Below are positions 49,694 through 63,707 of a DNA stretch of 64,000 bases, piece by piece; the first letter of the stretch is position 1, and each line of letters starts with the position of its first letter. The position numbers and the translations under genes are program-made. The notes under the pieces were generated by a model that saw only the letters and a list, made by a program, of their open reading frames with translations, searched no databases and was not told the DNA's origin. This DNA comes from Sipunculus nudus (lineage: Eukaryota > Annelida > Sipuncula > Golfingiida > Sipunculidae), in assembly GCA_026874595.1 (NCBI GenBank), contig JAPPUL010000021.1:1-64000 (forward strand), written 5' to 3'.

Positions 49694-52600
49694 GAGGTCA
49701 TGGGCAGAAAGGCCATGAAACGCCAATTCATATGGTGTACAGTTTATGTGCCTAAAATGTGTAGTTTTGGAGATATGGTTAAACAATGATAGTAGGTACG
49801 GGGTTGCTGTGCAGCGCCCCCTAGCGGTAATTTTCCAAAAACTGAACAATTGCTTTCGAGATATTAGTGTATGACGTAACATGTATCAGTTTCAAAAGGA
49901 TGCCTGCATATCTGTGGCCTATAGGGCATGTCACCGTGAAATCGCGAAATCTCATTCGACGAGAAACGGTGCGAGATTTTGCCAGATTTTTGGTTGGATC
50001 ACCGAGAACTCACCAAGGGCTACAAGATGCAAAAATTTTGACCTCTCTAGCATAAAAACTGACAGAGTTAGAAGCTGAAAACTGCAAATTTTCATAATTC
50101 AAAGGTTTTACCCCAAAAATAGAGAAATCTGGCAATAGCGCACTTTGGCACCTATGCGCAAAAATAAGCCCATGGACCCTAGTTTAAGGTGCTGTGATGG
50201 AAATGGCCCAATGTTTAATAGTTCTGGAGGTATAGCACCACAACAAATTTTCATGTTTTTTCATCTGCAACGCCCCCTGGCGGCCATTTCCAAAATCTGA
50301 AAAACCCGTTTCGAGATATTCTTATGTTACATAAAATATCTCAGAATCAGTAAAATTGCTGCAAATTTGAAAAATATCAGGAAATTCCATGATTTCTCCC
50401 CAAAATTGCGTAACCAGGGTAACAGCGAAATGAGGCAATTTTGCAGTGTTGGAAGTGGCCATGCAGTGGCAAATAAAACGGGCTACAGATAAGGTGCCTA
50501 CGGCTATTTTTGACGAAGGTATGAAGAAAAAACCGTTTTTGAGCTTTTTGGTGACCCTGACCTTGACCCTTGACCGATCATGACCAAAAACAATAGGCTC
50601 CCAGAAGAACCGATTATACACTCTATCTATAAGTTTCAGGACGATTGGGGCAAAATTGTGGCCTGTAGAGCGGGGACATACAGACAAACAAACAAACGGA
50701 ACTGATCAACATACTTGTCGAAATCTCTGATTCCGGCAAGCAATAAACTATAACGCGACAGAAATGGCAAACCGGCCCGCAAAGAGTGCCTGTGGTCACT
50801 TATTTTATACGGCGAACGCTATAATTTTTGCAGTCACGGGAAAGCGTGTCTGTCTTTCATACTAAAACGCGTGCACGCATGCGTGATGGCATATGTATTT
50901 GTGCATGCGGGTTTTAATTTTTACAAAGTTGCTAAAATTTGCGGGGACCGTGTATGATTAAACAAAAGAGGTCATGGGCAGAAAGGCCATGAAACGCCAA
51001 TTCATATGGTGTACAGTTTATGTGCCTAAAATGTGTAGTTTTGGAGATATGGTTAAACAATGATAGTAGGTACGGGGTTGCTGTGCAGCGCCCCCTAGCG
51101 GTAATTTTCCAAAAACTGAACAATTGCTTTCGAGATATTAGTGTATGACGTAACATGTATCAGTTTCAAAAGGATGCCTGCATATCTGTGGCCTATAGGG
51201 CATGTCACCGTGAAATCGCGAAATCTCATTCGACGAGAAACGGTGCGAGATTTTGCCAGATTTTTGGTTGGATCACCGAGAACTCACCAAGGGCTACAAG
51301 ATGCAAAAATTTTGACCTCTCTAGCATAAAAACTGACAGAGTTAGAAGCTGAAAACTGCAAATTTTCATAATTCAAAGGTTTTACCCCAAAAATAGAGAA
51401 ATCTGGCAATAGCGCACTTTGGCACCTATGCGCAAAAATAAGCCCATGGACCCTAGTTTAAGGTGCTGTGATGGAAATGGCCCAATGTTTAATAGTTCTG
51501 GAGGTATAGCACCACAACAAATTTTCATGTTTTTTCATCTGCAACGCCCCCTGGCGGCCATTTCCAAAATCTGAAAAACCCGTTTCGAGATATTCTTATG
51601 TTACATAAAATATCTCAGAATCAGTAAAATTGCTGCAAATTTGAAAAATATCAGGAAATTCCATGATTTCTCCCCAAAATTGCGTAACCAGGGTAACAGC
51701 GAAATGAGGCAATTTTGCAGTGTTGGAAGTGGCCATGCAGTGGCAAATAAAACGGGCTACAGATAAGGTGCCTACGGCTATTTTTGACGAAGGTATGAAG
51801 AAAAAACCGTTTTTGAGCTTTTTGGTGACCCTGACCTTGACCCTTGACCGATCATGACCAAAAACAATAGGCTCCCAGAAGAACCGATTATACACTCTAT
51901 CTATAAGTTTCAGGACGATTGGGGCAAAATTGTGGCCTGTAGAGCGGGGACATACAGACAAACAAACAAACGGAACTGATCAACATACTTGTCGAAATCT
52001 CTGATTCCGGCAAGCAATAAACTATAACGCGACAGAAATGGCAAACCGGCCCGCAAAGAGTGCCTGTGGTCACTTATTTTATACGGCGAACGCTATAATT
52101 TTTGCAGTCACGGGAAAGCGTGTCTGTCTTTCATACTAAAACGCGTGCACGCATGCGTGATGGCATATGTATTTGTGCATGCGGGTTTTAATTTTTACAA
52201 AGTTGCTAAAATTTGCGGGGACCGTGTATGATTAAACAAAAGAGGTCATGGGCAGAAAGGCCATGAAACGCCAATTCATATGGTGTACAGTTTATGTGCC
52301 TAAAATGTGTAGTTTTGGAGATATGGTTAAACAATGATAGTAGGTACGGGGTTGCTGTGCAGCGCCCCCTAGCGGTAATTTTCCAAAAACTGAACAATTG
52401 CTTTCGAGATATTAGTGTATGACGTAACATGTATCAGTTTCAAAAGGATGCCTGCATATCTGTGGCCTATAGGGCATGTCACCGTGAAATCGCGAAATCT
52501 CATTCGACGAGAAACGGTGCGAGATTTTGCCAGATTTTTGGTTGGATCACCGAGAACTCACCAAGGGCTACAAGATGCAAAAATTTTGACCTCTCTAGCA

Positions 52601-54789
52601 TAAAAACTGACAGAGTTAGAAGCTGAAAACTGCAAATTTTCATAATTCAAAGGTTTTACCCCAAAAATAGAGAAATCTGGCAATAGCGCACTTTGGCACC
52701 TATGCGCAAAAATAAGCCCATGGACCCTAGTTTAAGGTGCTGTGATGGAAATGGCCCAATGTTTAATAGTTCTGGAGGTATAGCACCACAACAAATTTTC
52801 ATGTTTTTTCATCTGCAACGCCCCCTGGCGGCCATTTCCAAAATCTGAAAAACCCGTTTCGAGATATTCTTATGTTACATAAAATATCTCAGAATCAGTA
52901 AAATTGCTGCAAATTTGAAAAATATCAGGAAATTCCATGATTTCTCCCCAAAATTGCGTAACCAGGGTAACAGCGAAATGAGGCAATTTTGCAGTGTTGG
53001 AAGTGGCCATGCAGTGGCAAATAAAACGGGCTACAGATAAGGTGCCTACGGCTATTTTTGACGAAGGTATGAAGAAAAAACCGTTTTTGAGCTTTTTGGT
53101 GACCCTGACCTTGACCCTTGACCGATCATGACCAAAAACAATAGGCTCCCAGAAGAACCGATTATACACTCTATCTATAAGTTTCAGGACGATTGGGGCA
53201 AAATTGTGGCCTGTAGAGCGGGGACATACAGACAAACAAACAAACGGAACTGATCAACATACTTGTCGAAATCTCTGATTCCGGCAAGCAATAAACTATA
53301 ACGCGACAGAAATGGCAAACCGGCCCGCAAAGAGTGCCTGTGGTCACTTATTTTATACGGCGAACGCTATAATTTTTGCAGTCACGGGAAAGCGTGTCTG
53401 TCTTTCATACTAAAACGCGTGCACGCATGCGTGATGGCATATGTATTTGTGCATGCGGGTTTTAATTTTTACAAAGTTGCTAAAATTTGCGGGGACCGTG
53501 TATGATTAAACAAAAGAGGTCATGGGCAGAAAGGCCATGAAACGCCAATTCATATGGTGTACAGTTTATGTGCCTAAAATGTGTAGTTTTGGAGATATGG
53601 TTAAACAATGATAGTAGGTACGGGGTTGCTGTGCAGCGCCCCCTAGCGGTAATTTTCCAAAAACTGAACAATTGCTTTCGAGATATTAGTGTATGACGTA
53701 ACATGTATCAGTTTCAAAAGGATGCCTGCATATCTGTGGCCTATAGGGCATGTCACCGTGAAATCGCGAAATCTCATTCGACGAGAAACGGTGCGAGATT
53801 TTGCCAGATTTTTGGTTGGATCACCGAGAACTCACCAAGGGCTACAAGATGCAAAAATTTTGACCTCTCTAGCATAAAAACTGACAGAGTTAGAAGCTGA
53901 AAACTGCAAATTTTCATAATTCAAAGGTTTTACCCCAAAAATAGAGAAATCTGGCAATAGCGCACTTTGGCACCTATGCGCAAAAATAAGCCCATGGACC
54001 CTAGTTTAAGGTGCTGTGATGGAAATGGCCCAATGTTTAATAGTTCTGGAGGTATAGCACCACAACAAATTTTCATGTTTTTTCATCTGCAACGCCCCCT
54101 GGCGGCCATTTCCAAAATCTGAAAAACCCGTTTCGAGATATTCTTATGTTACATAAAATATCTCAGAATCAGTAAAATTGCTGCAAATTTGAAAAATATC
54201 AGGAAATTCCATGATTTCTCCCCAAAATTGCGTAACCAGGGTAACAGCGAAATGAGGCAATTTTGCAGTGTTGGAAGTGGCCATGCAGTGGCAAATAAAA
54301 CGGGCTACAGATAAGGTGCCTACGGCTATTTTTGACGAAGGTATGAAGAAAAAACCGTTTTTGAGCTTTTTGGTGACCCTGACCTTGACCCTTGACCGAT
54401 CATGACCAAAAACAATAGGCTCCCAGAAGAACCGATTATACACTCTATCTATAAGTTTCAGGACGATTGGGGCAAAATTGTGGCCTGTAGAGCGGGGACA
54501 TACAGACAAACAAACAAACGGAACTGATCAACATACTTGTCGAAATCTCTGATTCCGGCAAGCAATAAACTATAACGCGACAGAAATGGCAAACCGGCCC
54601 GCAAAGAGTGCCTGTGGTCACTTATTTTATACGGCGAACGCTATAATTTTTGCAGTCACGGGAAAGCGTGTCTGTCTTTCATACTAAAACGCGTGCACGC
54701 ATGCGTGATGGCATATGTATTTGTGCATGCGGGTTTTAATTTTTACAAAGTTGCTAAAATTTGCGGGGACCGTGTATGATTAAACAAAA
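49694..54789 (+). repeat. Monomers 40-43, consensus copies
   Basis: Four 1274-bp copies start at 49694, 50968, 52242 and 53516, with no substitution found. They mirror the four unmarked copies 25-28, fifteen units upstream. Confidence 0.92.
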
Positions 54790-56063
54790 GAGGTCATGGG
54801 CAGAAAGGCCATGAAACGCCAATTCATATGGTGTACAGTTTATGTGCCTAAAATGTGTAGTTTTGGAGATATGGTTAAACAATGATAGTAGGTACGGGGT
54901 TGCTGTGCAGCGCCCCCTAGCGGTAATTTTCCAAAAACTGAACAATTGCTTTCGAGATATTAGTGTATGACGTAACATGTATCAGTTTCAAAAGGATGCC
55001 TGCATATCTGTGGCCTATAGGGCATGTCACCCTGAAATCGCGAAATCTCATTCGACGAGAAACGGTGCGAGATTTTGCCAGATTTTTGGTTGGATCACCG
55101 AGAACTCACCAAGGGCTACAAGATGCAAAAATTTTGACCTCTCTAGCATAAAAACTGACAGAGTTAGAAGCTGAAAACTGCAAATTTTCATAATTCAAAG
55201 GTTTTACCCCAAAAATAGAGAAATCTGGCAATAGCGCACTTTGGCACCTATGCGCAAAAATAAGCCCATGGACCCTAGTTTAAGGTGCTGTGATGGAAAT
55301 GGCCCAATGTTTAATAGTTCTGGAGGTATAGCACCACAACAAATTTTCATGTTTTTTCATCTGCAACGCCCCCTGGCGGCCATTTCCAAAATCTGAAAAA
55401 CCCGTTTCGAGATATTCTTATGTTACATAAAATATCTCAGAATCAGTAAAATTGCTGCAAATTTGAAAAATATCAGGAAATTCCATGATTTCTCCCCAAA
55501 ATTGCGTAACCAGGGTAACAGCGAAATGAGGCAATTTTGCAGTGTTGGAAGTGGCCATGCAGTGGCAAATAAAACGGGCTACAGATAAGGTGCCTACGGC
55601 TATTTTTGACGAAGGTATGAAGAAAAAACCGTTTTTGAGCTTTTTGGTGACCCTGACCTTGACCCTTGACCGATCATGACCAAAAACAATAGGCTCCCAG
55701 AAGAACCGATTATACACTCTATCTATAAGTTTCAGGACGATTGGGGCAAAATTGTGGCCTGTAGAGCGGGGACATACAGACAAACAAACAAACGGAACTG
55801 ATCAACATACTTGTCGAAATCTCTGATTCCGGCAAGCAATAAACTATAACGCGACAGAAATGGCAAACCAGCCCGCAAAGAGTGCCTGTGGTCACTTATT
55901 TTATACGGCGAACGCTATAATTTTTGCAGTCACGGGAAAGCGTGTCTGTCTTTCATACTAAAACGCGTGCACGCATGCGTGATGGCATATGTATTTGTGC
56001 ATGCGGGTTTTAATTTTTACAAAGTTGCTAAAATTTGCGGGGACCGTGTATGATTAAACAAAA
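54790..56063 (+). repeat. Monomer 44, shared markers 243C and 1081A
   Basis: It carries C at 55032 and A at 55870, the same pair as monomers 23 and 29. The 24T copy follows, as in monomers 29-30. Confidence 0.94.
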
Positions 56064-57337
56064 GAGGTCATGGGCAGAAAGGCCATTAAACGCCAATTCA
56101 TATGGTGTACAGTTTATGTGCCTAAAATGTGTAGTTTTGGAGATATGGTTAAACAATGATAGTAGGTACGGGGTTGCTGTGCAGCGCCCCCTAGCGGTAA
56201 TTTTCCAAAAACTGAACAATTGCTTTCGAGATATTAGTGTATGACGTAACATGTATCAGTTTCAAAAGGATGCCTGCATATCTGTGGCCTATAGGGCATG
56301 TCACCGTGAAATCGCGAAATCTCATTCGACGAGAAACGGTGCGAGATTTTGCCAGATTTTTGGTTGGATCACCGAGAACTCACCAAGGGCTACAAGATGC
56401 AAAAATTTTGACCTCTCTAGCATAAAAACTGACAGAGTTAGAAGCTGAAAACTGCAAATTTTCATAATTCAAAGGTTTTACCCCAAAAATAGAGAAATCT
56501 GGCAATAGCGCACTTTGGCACCTATGCGCAAAAATAAGCCCATGGACCCTAGTTTAAGGTGCTGTGATGGAAATGGCCCAATGTTTAATAGTTCTGGAGG
56601 TATAGCACCACAACAAATTTTCATGTTTTTTCATCTGCAACGCCCCCTGGCGGCCATTTCCAAAATCTGAAAAACCCGTTTCGAGATATTCTTATGTTAC
56701 ATAAAATATCTCAGAATCAGTAAAATTGCTGCAAATTTGAAAAATATCAGGAAATTCCATGATTTCTCCCCAAAATTGCGTAACCAGGGTAACAGCGAAA
56801 TGAGGCAATTTTGCAGTGTTGGAAGTGGCCATGCAGTGGCAAATAAAACGGGCTACAGATAAGGTGCCTACGGCTATTTTTGACGAAGGTATGAAGAAAA
56901 AACCGTTTTTGAGCTTTTTGGTGACCCTGACCTTGACCCTTGACCGATCATGACCAAAAACAATAGGCTCCCAGAAGAACCGATTATACACTCTATCTAT
57001 AAGTTTCAGGACGATTGGGGCAAAATTGTGGCCTGTAGAGCGGGGACATACAGACAAACAAACAAACGGAACTGATCAACATACTTGTCGAAATCTCTGA
57101 TTCCGGCAAGCAATAAACTATAACGCGACAGAAATGGCAAACCGGCCCGCAAAGAGTGCCTGTGGTCACTTATTTTATACGGCGAACGCTATAATTTTTG
57201 CAGTCACGGGAAAGCGTGTCTGTCTTTCATACTAAAACGCGTGCACGCATGCGTGATGGCATATGTATTTGTGCATGCGGGTTTTAATTTTTACAAAGTT
57301 GCTAAAATTTGCGGGGACCGTGTATGATTAAACAAAA
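56064..57337 (+). repeat. Monomer 45, shared marker 24T
   Basis: It carries T at 56087 (unit 24), shared only with monomer 30. It is exactly 15 units (19,110 bp) downstream of that copy. Confidence 0.94.
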
Positions 57338-60300
57338 GAGGTCATGGGCAGAAAGGCCATGAAACGCCAATTCATATGGTGTACAGTTTATGTGCCTAAA
57401 ATGTGTAGTTTTGGAGATATGGTTAAACAATGATAGTAGGTACGGGGTTGCTGTGCAGCGCCCCCTAGCGGTAATTTTCCAAAAACTGAACAATTGCTTT
57501 CGAGATATTAGTGTATGACGTAACATGTATCAGTTTCAAAAGGATGCCTGCATATCTGTGGCCTATAGGGCATGTCACCGTGAAATCGCGAAATCTCATT
57601 CGACGAGAAACGGTGCGAGATTTTGCCAGATTTTTGGTTGGATCACCGAGAACTCACCAAGGGCTACAAGATGCAAAAATTTTGACCTCTCTAGCATAAA
57701 AACTGACAGAGTTAGAAGCTGAAAACTGCAAATTTTCATAATTCAAAGGTTTTACCCCAAAAATAGAGAAATCTGGCAATAGCGCACTTTGGCACCTATG
57801 CGCAAAAATAAGCCCATGGACCCTAGTTTAAGGTGCTGTGATGGAAATGGCCCAATGTTTAATAGTTCTGGAGGTATAGCACCACAACAAATTTTCATGT
57901 TTTTTCATCTGCAACGCCCCCTGGCGGCCATTTCCAAAATCTGAAAAACCCGTTTCGAGATATTCTTATGTTACATAAAATATCTCAGAATCAGTAAAAT
58001 TGCTGCAAATTTGAAAAATATCAGGAAATTCCATGATTTCTCCCCAAAATTGCGTAACCAGGGTAACAGCGAAATGAGGCAATTTTGCAGTGTTGGAAGT
58101 GGCCATGCAGTGGCAAATAAAACGGGCTACAGATAAGGTGCCTACGGCTATTTTTGACGAAGGTATGAAGAAAAAACCGTTTTTGAGCTTTTTGGTGACC
58201 CTGACCTTGACCCTTGACCGATCATGACCAAAAACAATAGGCTCCCAGAAGAACCGATTATACACTCTATCTATAAGTTTCAGGACGATTGGGGCAAAAT
58301 TGTGGCCTGTAGAGCGGGGACATACAGACAAACAAACAAACGGAACTGATCAACATACTTGTCGAAATCTCTGATTCCGGCAAGCAATAAACTATAACGC
58401 GACAGAAATGGCAAACCGGCCCGCAAAGAGTGCCTGTGGTCACTTATTTTATACGGCGAACGCTATAATTTTTGCAGTCACGGGAAAGCGTGTCTGTCTT
58501 TCATACTAAAACGCGTGCACGCATGCGTGATGGCATATGTATTTGTGCATGCGGGTTTTAATTTTTACAAAGTTGCTAAAATTTGCGGGGACCGTGTATG
58601 ATTAAACAAAAGAGGTCATGGGCAGAAAGGCCATGAAACGCCAATTCATATGGTGTACAGTTTATGTGCCTAAAATGTGTAGTTTTGGAGATATGGTTAA
58701 ACAATGATAGTAGGTACGGGGTTGCTGTGCAGCGCCCCCTAGCGGTAATTTTCCAAAAACTGAACAATTGCTTTCGAGATATTAGTGTATGACGTAACAT
58801 GTATCAGTTTCAAAAGGATGCCTGCATATCTGTGGCCTATAGGGCATGTCACCGTGAAATCGCGAAATCTCATTCGACGAGAAACGGTGCGAGATTTTGC
58901 CAGATTTTTGGTTGGATCACCGAGAACTCACCAAGGGCTACAAGATGCAAAAATTTTGACCTCTCTAGCATAAAAACTGACAGAGTTAGAAGCTGAAAAC
59001 TGCAAATTTTCATAATTCAAAGGTTTTACCCCAAAAATAGAGAAATCTGGCAATAGCGCACTTTGGCACCTATGCGCAAAAATAAGCCCATGGACCCTAG
59101 TTTAAGGTGCTGTGATGGAAATGGCCCAATGTTTAATAGTTCTGGAGGTATAGCACCACAACAAATTTTCATGTTTTTTCATCTGCAACGCCCCCTGGCG
59201 GCCATTTCCAAAATCTGAAAAACCCGTTTCGAGATATTCTTATGTTACATAAAATATCTCAGAATCAGTAAAATTGCTGCAAATTTGAAAAATATCAGGA
59301 AATTCCATGATTTCTCCCCAAAATTGCGTAACCAGGGTAACAGCGAAATGAGGCAATTTTGCAGTGTTGGAAGTGGCCATGCAGTGGCAAATAAAACGGG
59401 CTACAGATAAGGTGCCTACGGCTATTTTTGACGAAGGTATGAAGAAAAAACCGTTTTTGAGCTTTTTGGTGACCCTGACCTTGACCCTTGACCGATCATG
59501 ACCAAAAACAATAGGCTCCCAGAAGAACCGATTATACACTCTATCTATAAGTTTCAGGACGATTGGGGCAAAATTGTGGCCTGTAGAGCGGGGACATACA
59601 GACAAACAAACAAACGGAACTGATCAACATACTTGTCGAAATCTCTGATTCCGGCAAGCAATAAACTATAACGCGACAGAAATGGCAAACCGGCCCGCAA
59701 AGAGTGCCTGTGGTCACTTATTTTATACGGCGAACGCTATAATTTTTGCAGTCACGGGAAAGCGTGTCTGTCTTTCATACTAAAACGCGTGCACGCATGC
59801 GTGATGGCATATGTATTTGTGCATGCGGGTTTTAATTTTTACAAAGTTGCTAAAATTTGCGGGGACCGTGTATGATTAAACAAAAGAGGTCATGGGCAGA
59901 AAGGCCATGAAACGCCAATTCATATGGTGTACAGTTTATGTGCCTAAAATGTGTAGTTTTGGAGATATGGTTAAACAATGATAGTAGGTACGGGGTTGCT
60001 GTGCAGCGCCCCCTAGCGGTAATTTTCCAAAAACTGAACAATTGCTTTCGAGATATTAGTGTATGACGTAACATGTATCAGTTTCAAAAGGATGCCTGCA
60101 TATCTGTGGCCTATAGGGCATGTCACCGTGAAATCGCGAAATCTCATTCGACGAGAAACGGTGCGAGATTTTGCCAGATTTTTGGTTGGATCACCGAGAA
60201 CTCACCAAGGGCTACAAGATGCAAAAATTTTGACCTCTCTAGCATAAAAACTGACAGAGTTAGAAGCTGAAAACTGCAAATTTTCATAATTCAAAGGTTT

Positions 60301-63300
60301 TACCCCAAAAATAGAGAAATCTGGCAATAGCGCACTTTGGCACCTATGCGCAAAAATAAGCCCATGGACCCTAGTTTAAGGTGCTGTGATGGAAATGGCC
60401 CAATGTTTAATAGTTCTGGAGGTATAGCACCACAACAAATTTTCATGTTTTTTCATCTGCAACGCCCCCTGGCGGCCATTTCCAAAATCTGAAAAACCCG
60501 TTTCGAGATATTCTTATGTTACATAAAATATCTCAGAATCAGTAAAATTGCTGCAAATTTGAAAAATATCAGGAAATTCCATGATTTCTCCCCAAAATTG
60601 CGTAACCAGGGTAACAGCGAAATGAGGCAATTTTGCAGTGTTGGAAGTGGCCATGCAGTGGCAAATAAAACGGGCTACAGATAAGGTGCCTACGGCTATT
60701 TTTGACGAAGGTATGAAGAAAAAACCGTTTTTGAGCTTTTTGGTGACCCTGACCTTGACCCTTGACCGATCATGACCAAAAACAATAGGCTCCCAGAAGA
60801 ACCGATTATACACTCTATCTATAAGTTTCAGGACGATTGGGGCAAAATTGTGGCCTGTAGAGCGGGGACATACAGACAAACAAACAAACGGAACTGATCA
60901 ACATACTTGTCGAAATCTCTGATTCCGGCAAGCAATAAACTATAACGCGACAGAAATGGCAAACCGGCCCGCAAAGAGTGCCTGTGGTCACTTATTTTAT
61001 ACGGCGAACGCTATAATTTTTGCAGTCACGGGAAAGCGTGTCTGTCTTTCATACTAAAACGCGTGCACGCATGCGTGATGGCATATGTATTTGTGCATGC
61101 GGGTTTTAATTTTTACAAAGTTGCTAAAATTTGCGGGGACCGTGTATGATTAAACAAAAGAGGTCATGGGCAGAAAGGCCATGAAACGCCAATTCATATG
61201 GTGTACAGTTTATGTGCCTAAAATGTGTAGTTTTGGAGATATGGTTAAACAATGATAGTAGGTACGGGGTTGCTGTGCAGCGCCCCCTAGCGGTAATTTT
61301 CCAAAAACTGAACAATTGCTTTCGAGATATTAGTGTATGACGTAACATGTATCAGTTTCAAAAGGATGCCTGCATATCTGTGGCCTATAGGGCATGTCAC
61401 CGTGAAATCGCGAAATCTCATTCGACGAGAAACGGTGCGAGATTTTGCCAGATTTTTGGTTGGATCACCGAGAACTCACCAAGGGCTACAAGATGCAAAA
61501 ATTTTGACCTCTCTAGCATAAAAACTGACAGAGTTAGAAGCTGAAAACTGCAAATTTTCATAATTCAAAGGTTTTACCCCAAAAATAGAGAAATCTGGCA
61601 ATAGCGCACTTTGGCACCTATGCGCAAAAATAAGCCCATGGACCCTAGTTTAAGGTGCTGTGATGGAAATGGCCCAATGTTTAATAGTTCTGGAGGTATA
61701 GCACCACAACAAATTTTCATGTTTTTTCATCTGCAACGCCCCCTGGCGGCCATTTCCAAAATCTGAAAAACCCGTTTCGAGATATTCTTATGTTACATAA
61801 AATATCTCAGAATCAGTAAAATTGCTGCAAATTTGAAAAATATCAGGAAATTCCATGATTTCTCCCCAAAATTGCGTAACCAGGGTAACAGCGAAATGAG
61901 GCAATTTTGCAGTGTTGGAAGTGGCCATGCAGTGGCAAATAAAACGGGCTACAGATAAGGTGCCTACGGCTATTTTTGACGAAGGTATGAAGAAAAAACC
62001 GTTTTTGAGCTTTTTGGTGACCCTGACCTTGACCCTTGACCGATCATGACCAAAAACAATAGGCTCCCAGAAGAACCGATTATACACTCTATCTATAAGT
62101 TTCAGGACGATTGGGGCAAAATTGTGGCCTGTAGAGCGGGGACATACAGACAAACAAACAAACGGAACTGATCAACATACTTGTCGAAATCTCTGATTCC
62201 GGCAAGCAATAAACTATAACGCGACAGAAATGGCAAACCGGCCCGCAAAGAGTGCCTGTGGTCACTTATTTTATACGGCGAACGCTATAATTTTTGCAGT
62301 CACGGGAAAGCGTGTCTGTCTTTCATACTAAAACGCGTGCACGCATGCGTGATGGCATATGTATTTGTGCATGCGGGTTTTAATTTTTACAAAGTTGCTA
62401 AAATTTGCGGGGACCGTGTATGATTAAACAAAAGAGGTCATGGGCAGAAAGGCCATGAAACGCCAATTCATATGGTGTACAGTTTATGTGCCTAAAATGT
62501 GTAGTTTTGGAGATATGGTTAAACAATGATAGTAGGTACGGGGTTGCTGTGCAGCGCCCCCTAGCGGTAATTTTCCAAAAACTGAACAATTGCTTTCGAG
62601 ATATTAGTGTATGACGTAACATGTATCAGTTTCAAAAGGATGCCTGCATATCTGTGGCCTATAGGGCATGTCACCGTGAAATCGCGAAATCTCATTCGAC
62701 GAGAAACGGTGCGAGATTTTGCCAGATTTTTGGTTGGATCACCGAGAACTCACCAAGGGCTACAAGATGCAAAAATTTTGACCTCTCTAGCATAAAAACT
62801 GACAGAGTTAGAAGCTGAAAACTGCAAATTTTCATAATTCAAAGGTTTTACCCCAAAAATAGAGAAATCTGGCAATAGCGCACTTTGGCACCTATGCGCA
62901 AAAATAAGCCCATGGACCCTAGTTTAAGGTGCTGTGATGGAAATGGCCCAATGTTTAATAGTTCTGGAGGTATAGCACCACAACAAATTTTCATGTTTTT
63001 TCATCTGCAACGCCCCCTGGCGGCCATTTCCAAAATCTGAAAAACCCGTTTCGAGATATTCTTATGTTACATAAAATATCTCAGAATCAGTAAAATTGCT
63101 GCAAATTTGAAAAATATCAGGAAATTCCATGATTTCTCCCCAAAATTGCGTAACCAGGGTAACAGCGAAATGAGGCAATTTTGCAGTGTTGGAAGTGGCC
63201 ATGCAGTGGCAAATAAAACGGGCTACAGATAAGGTGCCTACGGCTATTTTTGACGAAGGTATGAAGAAAAAACCGTTTTTGAGCTTTTTGGTGACCCTGA

Positions 63301-63707
63301 CCTTGACCCTTGACCGATCATGACCAAAAACAATAGGCTCCCAGAAGAACCGATTATACACTCTATCTATAAGTTTCAGGACGATTGGGGCAAAATTGTG
63401 GCCTGTAGAGCGGGGACATACAGACAAACAAACAAACGGAACTGATCAACATACTTGTCGAAATCTCTGATTCCGGCAAGCAATAAACTATAACGCGACA
63501 GAAATGGCAAACCGGCCCGCAAAGAGTGCCTGTGGTCACTTATTTTATACGGCGAACGCTATAATTTTTGCAGTCACGGGAAAGCGTGTCTGTCTTTCAT
63601 ACTAAAACGCGTGCACGCATGCGTGATGGCATATGTATTTGTGCATGCGGGTTTTAATTTTTACAAAGTTGCTAAAATTTGCGGGGACCGTGTATGATTA
63701 AACAAAA
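57338..63707 (+). repeat. Monomers 46-50, five consensus copies
   Basis: Five 1274-bp copies start at 57338, 58612, 59886, 61160 and 62434, with no substitution found. Confidence 0.92.
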
